Numbered from the stretch's first letter, positions 1 through 4,861 are shown. The stretch: 6,299 nt of DNA from an uncultured Lachnospiraceae bacterium (GCA_947594335.1 CANQEC010000148.1:1-6299), one strand, 5' to 3'. A program made the numbers and translations. Notes: generated from the letters alone by a model not told the origin.

Positions 1-7
1 TTTTAAC

Positions 8-13
8 AGGAGG
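8..13 (+). promoter_or_regulatory. Ribosome binding site of the cold-shock gene
   Basis: A perfect AGGAGG lies 8 bases before GTG at 22. It decides the start, because the longer reading from GTG 13 would begin inside this site. Confidence 0.9.
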
Positions 14-21
14 TGTTCGCT

Positions 22-222
22 GTGAATAAGGGCACGGTTAAGTGGTTCAATGCAGAGAAGGGGTATGGCTTTATCACTGGTGAGAATGGATCTGATGTAT
101 TTGTTCATTTCTCAGCCATCCAGGGCGAAGGATTCAAGACCCTGGAAGAAGGGCAGGCTGTTTCTTACGATTTGACCGAAGGCGCTCGCGGAATGCAGGC
201 TGCGAACGTAATTAAGCTTTAA
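22..222 (+). CDS. cspA: CspA-family cold-shock protein (single cold-shock domain)
   Basis: A 66-residue protein made of one cold-shock domain, an OB-fold that binds single-stranded RNA and DNA in the cytoplasm. Family members act as RNA chaperones and transcription antiterminators. The N-terminal GTVKWFN strand is present, as are RNP1 (KGYGFI, residues 13-18) and RNP2 (VFVHF, residues 26-30), with the aromatic residues that stack on bases. The length is normal for the family. An earlier in-frame GTG at 13 overlaps the AGGAGG ribosome site at 8-13 and cannot be the start. The GTG at 22 lies 8 bases after that site and gives the usual MNKGTVKWFN beginning. An intrinsic terminator follows, so the gene probably ends its transcript. 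The promoter and the long 5' leader typical of cold-shock mRNAs would lie outside the window. The family assignment is near certain; which csp paralogue it is cannot be told, so the symbol is generic. Confidence 0.96.
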   Translation: MNKGTVKWFNAEKGYGFITGENGSDVFVHFSAIQGEGFKTLEEGQAVSYDLTEGARGMQAANVIKL

Positions 223-244
223 CAAATTGTTTCGATACGCCGAC

Positions 245-280
245 GGGCGGAGCTGACAATGCTCCGCCTTTCTTTTTTCT
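245..280 (+). terminator. Intrinsic terminator of the cold-shock gene
   Basis: GGCGGAGC (246-253) pairs perfectly with GCTCCGCC (261-268) around a 7-base loop. A further G-T wobble (245/269) is possible. The stem runs directly into TTTCTTTTTTC. It begins 23 bases after the stop codon. Seen directly; a classic rho-independent signal. Confidence 0.92.
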
Positions 281-332
281 CTTTTTTCTCTTTTTTCTTT
301 TTTTTCTTTTATTCTTTTTCTATTTTTATATC
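269..332. repeat. T/C-rich low-complexity tract with a 9-bp tandem repeat
   Basis: An almost pure pyrimidine run on the + strand. The unit CTTTTTTCT occurs three times perfectly in tandem (272-280, 281-289, 290-298) and then decays into T-runs broken by single C or A residues. It extends the U-tract of the preceding terminator and separates that gene from the next promoter. No coding potential is seen. It is probably slippage-prone; any further function is unknown. Confidence 0.8.
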
Positions 333-370
333 CAAAATCTGGTATCGTTTTATTTTTTTACATTTAATCC

Positions 371-399
371 TTGACATCAGGCCGATATGATGGTATTTT
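371..399 (+). promoter_or_regulatory. Sigma-A-type promoter of the DUF2325 gene
   Basis: TTGACA (371-376) is a perfect -35 box. A 17-base spacer leads to TATTTT (394-399), which matches 4 of 6 in the -10 consensus. It carries an extended -10 TG at 391-392. The start of transcription would fall near 405-407, giving a leader of about 112 bases before ATG 518. This start lies inside the first inverted repeat (401-420), as expected for a repressed promoter. Confidence 0.8.
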
Positions 400-400
400 A

Positions 401-420
401 TAGTTAGATATAGCTAACTA
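401..420. promoter_or_regulatory. Operator-like inverted repeat 1, over the transcription start
   Basis: TAGTTAG (401-407) and CTAACTA (414-420) are perfect inverted copies around a 6-base centre, ATATAG. Only one base pair of the 20-bp dyad is mismatched. It begins one base after the -10 box, so a bound protein would block RNA polymerase. Its 18-bp core matches the second dyad at 479-496 in 15 of 18 positions. The TTAG...CTAA half-sites recall DtxR/IdeR-family metal-regulator boxes; that link is inference. Confidence 0.75.
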
Positions 421-446
421 AGGATTAACCCTTTTAATTTGTACAC

Positions 447-472
447 TGCCCCGGCACGGGCATAAATTTTTA
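447..472 (+). other. Small GC-rich hairpin with T-run in the DUF2325 leader
   Basis: TGCCC (447-451) pairs with GGGCA (458-462) around a 6-base loop. An alternative is CCCG/CGGG (450-453/457-460). Five Ts follow at 467-471 after the short AT stretch TAAA. It could be a weak attenuator in the mRNA leader, or it could be chance. The short stem and the gap before the T-run argue against a strong terminator. A poor second promoter (TTGTAC at 439, CATAAA at 461) can also be drawn here but is not convincing. Confidence 0.25.
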
Positions 473-478
473 CCTGTA

Positions 479-496
479 AGTTAGATTAATCTAACT
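479..496. promoter_or_regulatory. Operator-like inverted repeat 2, perfect 18-bp palindrome
   Basis: AGTTAGATTAATCTAACT is a perfect 18-bp palindrome. It shares AGTTAGAT and CTAACT with the dyad at 402-419, 77 bases upstream, which points to one dimeric regulator binding both. It ends 11 bases before the GGAGG ribosome site. Fur and PerR consensus patterns do not fit; a DtxR/IdeR/MntR-type repressor is the best guess. The symmetry and the repetition are seen directly; the regulator is inferred. Confidence 0.75.
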
Positions 497-507
497 ACGA
501 AATTCAC

Positions 508-512
508 GGAGG
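508..512 (+). promoter_or_regulatory. Ribosome binding site of the DUF2325 gene
   Basis: GGAGG lies 5 bases before ATG 518 and supports that start. Confidence 0.8.
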
Positions 513-517
513 TACCT

Positions 518-805
518 ATGAGCATCGTAATTATCGGCGGCAATGAGGGAATGGTCTGTCAGTATGAGGGGATCTGCAAAAAGCACGGATGCAGAGCAAA
601 GATCTTCGCAAAGGAAAACGGAGCGATCCGGAAAAAACTCGGATGCCCGGATATGTTTATTCTGTTTACCAGCACAGTATCTCACAAGATGGTGCGCAGT
701 ACGCTCCAGGAGGCCCGGAGAAACAATATTCCGGTGCTTCGCTGCAGCAGCAGCAGCGCGGCGGCGCTTCAGGAGCTTTTAAGCAGACATATCGCGTCAG
801 CCTGA
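518..805 (+). CDS. DUF2325 domain-containing protein, probably metal-regulated
   Basis: A 95-residue cytoplasmic protein of the DUF2325 family, whose biochemical role is not established. It starts with a beta strand and glycine turn resembling a nucleotide-binding fold (SIVIIGGNEGM, residues 2-12). A second strand follows (MFILFTSTVSH, 46-56), then a helix (KMVRSTLQEARRNN) and a third strand (IPVLRC, 71-76), a compact alpha/beta pattern typical of the family. Five cysteines (14, 20, 25, 43, 76) and His23, His56 and His91 could serve metal or redox chemistry, but that is inference. The C-terminal part has a run of four AGC serine codons and three GCG alanine codons. No signal peptide or membrane segment is seen. 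ATG 518 has a GGAGG site 5 bases upstream. The gene stands alone between a promoter with two operator-like dyads and a convergent operon, so it is probably transcribed singly and switched by the regulator of those dyads. The family call is fairly sure; a function in metal homeostasis is only suggested by the operators. Confidence 0.85.
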   Translation: MSIVIIGGNEGMVCQYEGICKKHGCRAKIFAKENGAIRKKLGCPDMFILFTSTVSHKMVRSTLQEARRNNIPVLRCSSSSAAALQELLSRHIASA

Positions 806-809
806 ATCG

Positions 810-837
810 GAGCAGGAGGCGGCTTTTCCTCCTGCTC
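810..837. other. Hairpin of repeat unit 1, at the 3' end of the DUF2325 mRNA
   Basis: A perfect 10-bp stem, 810-819 with 828-837, starts 4 bases after the DUF2325 stop codon. It is the first structure a + strand transcript would form. It could act as a 3' stabiliser or weak terminator; no U-tract follows. Confidence 0.55.
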
Positions 838-892
838 GTCTGCACGGCCCAGGTGCTGCGCCAGCAGCCAGTTTCCATATCCGGGTCTGAAT

Positions 893-922
893 CGAGCAGG
901 AGGCGGCTTTTCCTCCTGCTCG
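893..922. other. Hairpin of repeat unit 2
   Basis: A perfect 11-bp stem, 893-903 with 912-922, with the same CGGCTTTT loop as unit 1. It sits between the convergent genes and could work on transcripts from either strand. Confidence 0.55.
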
Positions 923-979
923 TTCTGCCGTCTTGTGTGCTGCGTCAGCAGCTGGTTTCCATACCCGGGTCTGTGCAGG

Positions 980-1018
980 AAAATGGCGGGTGAACATCCT
1001 GCATGTGTTCCGCCCGCC
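980..1018 (-). terminator. Intrinsic terminator of the sortase-ending operon
   Basis: On the minus strand GGCGGG and GAACA (1018-1013, 1010-1006) pair with TGTTC and CCCGCC (996-992, 990-985), with a small internal loop and a 9-base apical loop. ATTTT follows at 984-980. It starts 18 bases after the sortase stop codon. The stem is strong but the T-run is short. An alternative stem, TGCAGGA/TCCTGCA (974-980/997-1003), competes with it. Confidence 0.65.
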
Positions 1019-1036
1019 GCCTCCTGTAATCCAGAA

Positions 1037-2038
1037 TCAACCGATCACAAGCTCCTCGCCGTAGTCTACGGCCGGAGGCTCCGTCACCGGCTCCGTCTCC
1101 GGAGCCATCTGCTCCTGCAGCTCCTGCGCCCGTTTCTTTTCCAGATCGTCGTAAATCTTCATGGCCTGTTCTTCGTGGCCTTTCGACACATAGACCTGAG
1201 AGAGCTTTCCGATTATGACAAAACGCGTCGCCTCGTCGCCGGTACAGGTGGACAGCGTGACCACCCGGTCCTCCTCCGTCACCGACACGTCGGAATTATC
1301 CAGCTCGGATCTCTCAAACGCCGTCTTCAGAAATTCTTTGTATTCATCACCACGGAAATTCGTCTGATATGTAAGTCCTGTTTTGGCGACCTCCATTCCT
1401 GAAAAGATGCGGTACTGATAGATCAGATCCGGCGTGAAGATCCAGAAATATTTGCTCTTTTCAAAAACGCCTTCCCCGCGGAACTGTTTCAGCTTGCCGA
1501 ACATCGATCCATTTTTCATATTGTGCCCGTACACGACCGTATTCGTGTCGGTGAAATCCGGTTCATTCTCATAATTTATAAACAGACAGCCCGCAATATT
1601 ATCTTCCTTCTCAAAGGTCTTATGAAGATAATAATCATTATCCTCGCCCTGTACAAGCGGATAAGAGATGTCTACCGCACTGAGACGCAGCCAGCCCTTG
1701 ATGTCAGGATTTACCTTTTCAAGATCCTCAAATTTAATCGGATTGTTCATGACAGGAAGCGTGATCTCCTGCCCTTTTTCCACGACGTTTACCAGTTCCC
1801 GGCCCTCGACCGCCTGGGAAGCCGCCTCATCATTTTCAAGGGCGTCGAGATCCTCCGCCTCCTCCTGCTCGGCATAGCTGTTTTCCAGATTGTCATATTC
1901 GTCCGAGCCCCGCTTGTATTCCTTATAAAAGGTATACAGCTTGTATCCCGAATAGCAGAAGACCCCCAGCGCGATCAGCATCAGCAGAATGCGCACAATA
2001 TCTCCGATTCTGTTTCTCCTCACTTTCCTGCTGTTCAT
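1037..2038 (-). CDS. srtB: Class B sortase (SrtB-type), membrane-anchored transpeptidase
   Basis: Sortases cut a sorting motif in secreted proteins and join them to the cell wall or to pilin subunits at the outer face of the membrane. This 333-residue protein has a basic N-terminus, one membrane segment (about residues 14-38), an acidic linker (44-80) and a class B catalytic domain (about 95-283). The catalytic His is in VVYGHNMKNGSMFGKL (His172), Cys265 is in TLSTC, and Arg272 is in TRFVIIGKL. The start is set by AAAGGAG (2047-2053), 8 bases before ATG 2038; an upstream ATG at 2071 has no ribosome site and would add 11 residues. About 47 residues follow the catalytic arginine strand: a charged helical stretch, then a Pro/Thr/Glu-rich end. 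This tail is longer than I expect for SrtB. The gene is last in a probable operon with the sirtuin and the two-component pair, then a terminator. No sorting-signal substrate is encoded in the window. Confidence 0.92.
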   Translation of the reverse strand: MNSRKVRRNRIGDIVRILLMLIALGVFCYSGYKLYTFYKEYKRGSDEYDNLENSYAEQEEAEDLDALENDEAASQAVEGRELVNVVEKGQEITLPVMNNPIKFEDLEKVNPDIKGWLRLSAVDISYPLVQGEDNDYYLHKTFEKEDNIAGCLFINYENEPDFTDTNTVVYGHNMKNGSMFGKLKQFRGEGVFEKSKYFWIFTPDLIYQYRIFSGMEVAKTGLTYQTNFRGDEYKEFLKTAFERSELDNSDVSVTEEDRVVTLSTCTGDEATRFVIIGKLSQVYVSKGHEEQAMKIYDDLEKKRAQELQEQMAPETEPVTEPPAVDYGEELVIG

Positions 2039-2046
2039 TCCCGTCA

Positions 2047-2053
2047 CTCCTTT
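2047..2053 (-). promoter_or_regulatory. Ribosome binding site of the sortase gene
   Basis: AAAGGAG on the minus strand lies 8 bases before ATG 2038. It decides against the upstream in-frame ATGs at 2071 and 2068, which have no purine-rich site at the right distance. Confidence 0.85.
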
Positions 2054-2089
2054 ACCTGTCCTTCGCATCATTTTCGCCGCGGTCCGCTG

Positions 2090-2815
2090 CTACACTGTGA
2101 TCCCGCCAAGTATCTCGCCGATGCTTCCCTGCACCAGAAGATCCGCGTAACGGTCCCTCGGCGTCGGCGATTTGTTGATCACAACGAGATATTTCCCCTG
2201 GAAATAATCAATCAGTCCCGCCGCCGGATATACCGCGAGGGATGTTCCGCCGATGATCAGCGTCTCTGCCTGCGAGATATAGAAGACCGAATCCTGCATC
2301 GTCTTTGTGTCAAGGCCCTCCTCATACAGTACGACATCCGGCTTGATCACTCCGCCGCACTCACAGCGCGGGATGCCCTTCGCCTCAAGCATATATCTCG
2401 CGTCATATTCTCTGCGGCATTTCTGGCAGTAATTGCGGTGAACGCTTCCGTGCAGCTCCAGGACACGCCTGCTGCCGGCCATCTGGTGAAGCCCGTCGAT
2501 ATTCTGCGTGATCACAGCCTTCAGCTTTCCTTTCTCCTCCATCTCGGCCAGCTTCAGATGCGCCGCGTTCGGCTTCGCGTCAAGGCACAGCATCTTGTCC
2601 TGATAAAAGCGGTAAAATTCCGCCGTATTCCGAACAAAAAATGAGTGACTCAGGATCGTCTCCGGCGGGTAGTCATACTTCTGATGATACAGGCCATCGA
2701 CACTGCGGAAATCAGGAATCCCGCTCTCGGTTGATACGCCCGCCCCTCCGAAAAATACAATATTATTGCTCTCCGATATGATCTCCTGCAGTTTTTTTCT
2801 GCCATCTTCCGACAT
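2090..2815 (-). CDS. cobB: Sir2-family NAD-dependent protein deacylase (sirtuin)
   Basis: Sirtuins remove acyl groups from protein lysines while splitting NAD to nicotinamide and O-acyl-ADP-ribose. The 241-residue protein has the full set of motifs: GAGVSTESGIPDFR (residues 24-37) and TQNIDGLH (103-110) for NAD, catalytic His122 in ELHGS, a zinc knuckle C130-x2-C133 with C151-x-C153, GGTSLAVYPA (189-198) and INKS near the C-terminus. The length is normal. Where E. coli CobB has the Tyr-x-x-Arg pair tied to desuccinylation, this protein appears to have Tyr71-x-x-Lys74, judged by eye against the following PNAAH, so deacetylation is the safer guess. ATG 2815 has AAGGGGG (2824-2830) 8 bases upstream. 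The gene starts 17 bases after the kinase gene stops and is followed by the sortase after 51 bases, so it is probably co-transcribed with a signalling pair. In this setting it could act on envelope or regulator proteins; that is speculation. Confidence 0.95.
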   Translation of the reverse strand: MSEDGRKKLQEIISESNNIVFFGGAGVSTESGIPDFRSVDGLYHQKYDYPPETILSHSFFVRNTAEFYRFYQDKMLCLDAKPNAAHLKLAEMEEKGKLKAVITQNIDGLHQMAGSRRVLELHGSVHRNYCQKCRREYDARYMLEAKGIPRCECGGVIKPDVVLYEEGLDTKTMQDSVFYISQAETLIIGGTSLAVYPAAGLIDYFQGKYLVVINKSPTPRDRYADLLVQGSIGEILGGITV

Positions 2816-2832
2816 TTTTGCTTCCCCCTTTG

Positions 2833-4002
2833 CTATCGGCTTTTTATCTGCATTTTGTCCTGCCGGGGCGGCAGCGTCTGCTGCTCTCCTGCCGGCAGAG
2901 TGACAATGAACCGCGTATGTCTGCTGTCGCTCGCCGCGGTGATTGTTCCCTCATGAAGCTCCACGATCTGCCTTGCTATGGCAAGTCCCAGACCGGCTCC
3001 TCCCGTACGGCTTGACCGTGCGTCGTCCACGCGGTAAAACTTTTCAAATATCATTTCCAGTTTCTTCTGCGGTATCTGCGGCCCTGTATTGGTAAATACG
3101 ATCGTGACGTCATTTCCGCCGCACCGCGCCTGTATCAGGATCTCCGTACCCTCATAGCTGTACGCCGCGGCATTGCGGAGCAGATTGTCAAACACTCTCG
3201 CAAGCTTATCCGGATCGCCGTACACGATCAGATCCTCCTCCACATCCACCGCGCATGTCATTTTCTTCTCGCCAAGCATCCCGTAGCTCTCGTCCGCAAG
3301 CTGCTCAAGGAGGATCGAGAGATTCAGCGGCCTTTTCTCCAGAACGATATCCTGCAGGTTAAACCGCGTGATCTCGAAAAATTCATTGATCAGCTCTCCG
3401 AGCCGGACTGCCTTTTCCAGTGTGATATGCGTATATTTTGCCCGCTCCTCCACCGCCATATCCGGATGCTCGTCAAGCATTGTCAGATAGGCGATCACCG
3501 AGGTCAGCGGCGTTTTCAGGTCATGCGCCAGATAAACGACCAGCTCATTCTTCCTCTGCTCGCTCTCCGCCGCCTCCATCTCCCTGCGCGCCAGCTTCAG
3601 CTTCAGCTCCGCCAGCTTTCTCGCCATCGGCTCCAGCTCCGAATCCAGCGTAACCGGCTCGTCGGAGGCATTCAGGATATTGTCGATCTCATCGCTGATA
3701 TCATTCAGATATCCCGTCATCCTTCCGATCGAGAAATAGAAAAACACCAGAAACAGGATCCAGAACCCGACGATCAGAAACAGCGTCTTATTCGATACAA
3801 AAATACGCCCGTACAGATGCTTCGCCAGATCATGATCCGCGCCGAGCAGCGAGAAAAAACGGATTATCAGCCGCGCGAAGACATCCTCAAAGATATCGTC
3901 CACCAGGATCATGATCCCGTAGCCGATGAGCGCGGTCAGCGCCGTGACCAGCATCGTGCGGAGCAGGATCGCCCGCTTCAGCTTTCTGTAACTGTTTTTC
4001 AA
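2833..4002 (-). CDS. VanS-like membrane sensor histidine kinase
   Basis: A 389-residue two-component kinase. Two membrane segments (about 15-34 and 73-92) flank a short extracellular part of about 40 residues. A HAMP-like linker and a helical stretch follow (about 95-150). The dimerisation domain carries the phosphorylated His160 in YLAHDLKTPLTS. The ATPase domain has the N box (DPDKLARVFDNLLRNAAAYS, Asn273/Asn277), TNTG (304-307), an F-box-like EKFYR and GGAGLGLAIA (334-343). The catalytic half closely resembles VanS of enterococcal vancomycin resistance as I recall it. The short sensor loop gives no clue to the ligand. The start is TTG at 4002: a TGA stop lies three codons upstream and the next Met (residue 17) is inside the first membrane segment. 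AAAGGA (4014-4019) overlaps the regulator's stop codon. It lies 15 bases after the regulator and 17 before the sirtuin. No Van resistance enzymes are nearby, so an envelope-sensing role is likelier than resistance. Confidence 0.93.
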   Translation of the reverse strand: MKNSYRKLKRAILLRTMLVTALTALIGYGIMILVDDIFEDVFARLIIRFFSLLGADHDLAKHLYGRIFVSNKTLFLIVGFWILFLVFFYFSIGRMTGYLNDISDEIDNILNASDEPVTLDSELEPMARKLAELKLKLARREMEAAESEQRKNELVVYLAHDLKTPLTSVIAYLTMLDEHPDMAVEERAKYTHITLEKAVRLGELINEFFEITRFNLQDIVLEKRPLNLSILLEQLADESYGMLGEKKMTCAVDVEEDLIVYGDPDKLARVFDNLLRNAAAYSYEGTEILIQARCGGNDVTIVFTNTGPQIPQKKLEMIFEKFYRVDDARSSRTGGAGLGLAIARQIVELHEGTITAASDSRHTRFIVTLPAGEQQTLPPRQDKMQIKSR

Positions 4003-4019
4003 GCTCCCTCACTTCCTTT
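4000..4019 (-). promoter_or_regulatory. Ribosome site and TTG start of the sensor kinase
   Basis: On the minus strand AAAGGA (4019-4014) is followed 11 bases later by TTG (4002-4000). GAGGGAG (4010-4004) is also present but is too close to the TTG. An in-frame TGA at 4011-4009 excludes any earlier start, so TTG is the only workable one. It may lower kinase output relative to the regulator. Confidence 0.7.
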
Positions 4020-4713
4020 ATCTTTCCACCTTGTACCCGACGCCCCACACGGTTTTGATAAAGTCGCTCTTTCTGTGCGCATCTCCCATCTTTTCTCTCA
4101 GGTGACGGATATGCACCATGACCGTATTATTGCTGTTCTTAAAATATTTTTCCTTCCATATCTGCTCAAAAAGCTGCTCTGAACTGATCACCTTTCCTCT
4201 GTTCTCGCAGAGCAGCCAGAGAATATCAAATTCAATCGGCGTCAGGGACAGCTCTTTTTCATTATAAATGCAGCCGTGCGTGTCTCTGTTCATCACCAGA
4301 CCCGCAAAATCCAGAATATTGTCCTGCGGTTTCGCCTGCTCGTTGTATTTTGTACTCCTGCGCAGCTGCGCTTTGACACGCGCAACCATCTCGAGCGGAT
4401 TGAACGGCTTGGGAATGTAATCGTCGGCTCCCAGAGTCAGTCCCCCGATCTTATCCGTATCCGCCGTCTTCGCCGTCAGCATGATCACCGGGAAGCGGTA
4501 TTTTTCCCGAATTTTCTGAAGCACTTTGAAGCCGTCGATATCCGGAAGCATTACATCCAGCAAAGCCAGAGCCGGCTGCTCTTTCTCGATCGCGGCCAGA
4601 GCCTGCCGTCCCGTTCCCACAACCTCCACCTCATACCCTTCATTCCTGAGGTACAGCGCTATGATTTCCGCAATTTCCTTTTCATCATCCAAAACAAGTA
4701 TTCTGCTGTCCAT
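4018..4713 (-). CDS. VanR-like OmpR/PhoB-family response regulator
   Basis: A 231-residue DNA-binding response regulator, the expected partner of the kinase encoded 15 bases downstream. The receiver domain (1-120) has the acidic pair Asp9/Asp10, the phosphorylation site Asp53 in LLDVMLPDIDG, the switch Thr80 in MLTAK and Lys102 in IPKPF. The C-terminal winged helix (about 132-231) ends in SNNTVMVHIRHLREKMG and IKTVWGVGYKVE, the recognition helix and wing of OmpR/PhoB proteins. The arrangement and several stretches (GLTLGADDY, ARVKAQLRR, VHIRHLREKM) recall VanR, although van resistance genes are absent. The length is normal. ATG 4713 has GAGG 6 bases upstream (4720-4723). It is the first gene of the probable four-gene operon. 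Such regulators often control their own operon, but no clear direct-repeat binding site was recognised in the 148 bases before it. Confidence 0.95.
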   Translation of the reverse strand: MDSRILVLDDEKEIAEIIALYLRNEGYEVEVVGTGRQALAAIEKEQPALALLDVMLPDIDGFKVLQKIREKYRFPVIMLTAKTADTDKIGGLTLGADDYIPKPFNPLEMVARVKAQLRRSTKYNEQAKPQDNILDFAGLVMNRDTHGCIYNEKELSLTPIEFDILWLLCENRGKVISSEQLFEQIWKEKYFKNSNNTVMVHIRHLREKMGDAHRKSDFIKTVWGVGYKVER

Positions 4714-4738
4714 CTGTCACCTCGATCACTGTAAAAGT

Positions 4739-4756
4739 TCGGCGCTCCGGCGCCGA
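4739..4756 (-). other. GC-rich hairpin just ahead of the response-regulator gene
   Basis: TCGGCGC (4739-4745) pairs perfectly with GCGCCGA (4750-4756), a 7-bp stem with a 4-base loop. On the minus strand it is followed by ACTTTTAC, a weak T-run. It may be the asnS terminator or an attenuator or leader structure of the regulator operon. It ends only 25 bases before ATG 4713, leaving no room for a promoter after it. Confidence 0.5.
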
Positions 4757-4809
4757 GCGTGCGAAAATGCAGCCGCAAAACATCCTCTTCCAGCCACATT
4801 TTCCGCGCG

Positions 4810-4841
4810 TTTGCCGGAGGCAAAATTTATTTTTGCGGCAA
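4810..4841. other. Imperfect hairpin downstream of asnS
   Basis: TTGCC (4811-4815) and GCAAAA (4820-4825) pair with TTTTGC (4831-4836) and GGCAA (4837-4841), with a 4-base bulge. An alternative is TTTGCC-GGA-GGCAAA (4810-4824), followed on the + strand by ATTTATTTTTG. It begins 21 bases after the asnS stop codon. It may mark the 3' end of the asnS mRNA, but no T-run follows on the minus strand. Confidence 0.4.
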
Positions 4842-4861
4842 TGAGACACCGGCATAATTAT

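Larger units (their letters stand above)
803..971. repeat. Two tandem 84/85-bp units, each with a long hairpin
   Basis: Unit 1 (803-887) and unit 2 (888-971) both begin TGAATC and end CCGGGTC. Each contains GAGCAGGAGG, an 8-base loop CGGCTTTT and CCTCCTGCTC (stems 810-819/828-837 and 893-903/912-922). Each then has a second small hairpin, GCTGC/GCAGC (855-859/864-868 and 939-943/948-952), and a TTTCCATA(T/C)CCGGGTC tail. The stretch between the two hairpins is diverged and holds indels, so coding constraint is unlikely. The stop codon of the DUF2325 gene is the first three bases of unit 1. A degenerate third unit may follow at 972-1003 (GCAGGA...TCCTGC). The stems lack a following T-run, so they are not standard terminators, though they may stop or protect the mRNA 3' end. 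Confidence 0.85.

Noticed and set aside
13..21. Start of the cold-shock gene at GTG 13
   Set aside because: That codon overlaps the AGGAGG ribosome site; GTG 22 has proper spacing and gives the usual family N-terminus.
803..971. CRISPR array
   Set aside because: Only two 84/85-bp units, each with long internal hairpins and no distinct spacers of regular length, and no cas genes.
589..993. Open frames across the DUF2325 gene and the tandem repeats (589-993 +, 797-997 -, 666-878 -)
   Set aside because: Repeat units differ by single-base indels, so no frame is kept between copies, and the frames overlap a better-supported gene. No ribosome site supports them.
2039..2071. Start of the sortase at ATG 2071
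   Set aside because: No ribosome site upstream, while AAAGGAG stands 8 bases before ATG 2038.
1523..2644. Long + strand open frame of 373 codons opposite the sortase and sirtuin genes
   Set aside because: It is antisense to two genes with full catalytic motifs, and its translation is rich in Arg, His and Leu with no recognisable domain. It is a mirror of codon bias on the other strand. The same applies to the + strand frames at 3427-4182, 4526-5485 and 5531-6058.
2833..4713. Vancomycin-resistance operon
   Set aside because: The regulator and kinase resemble VanR/VanS, but no VanH, D-Ala-D-Lac or D-Ala-D-Ser ligase, VanX, VanY or VanT gene lies in the window. Homologues of this pair are common in Clostridia without resistance.
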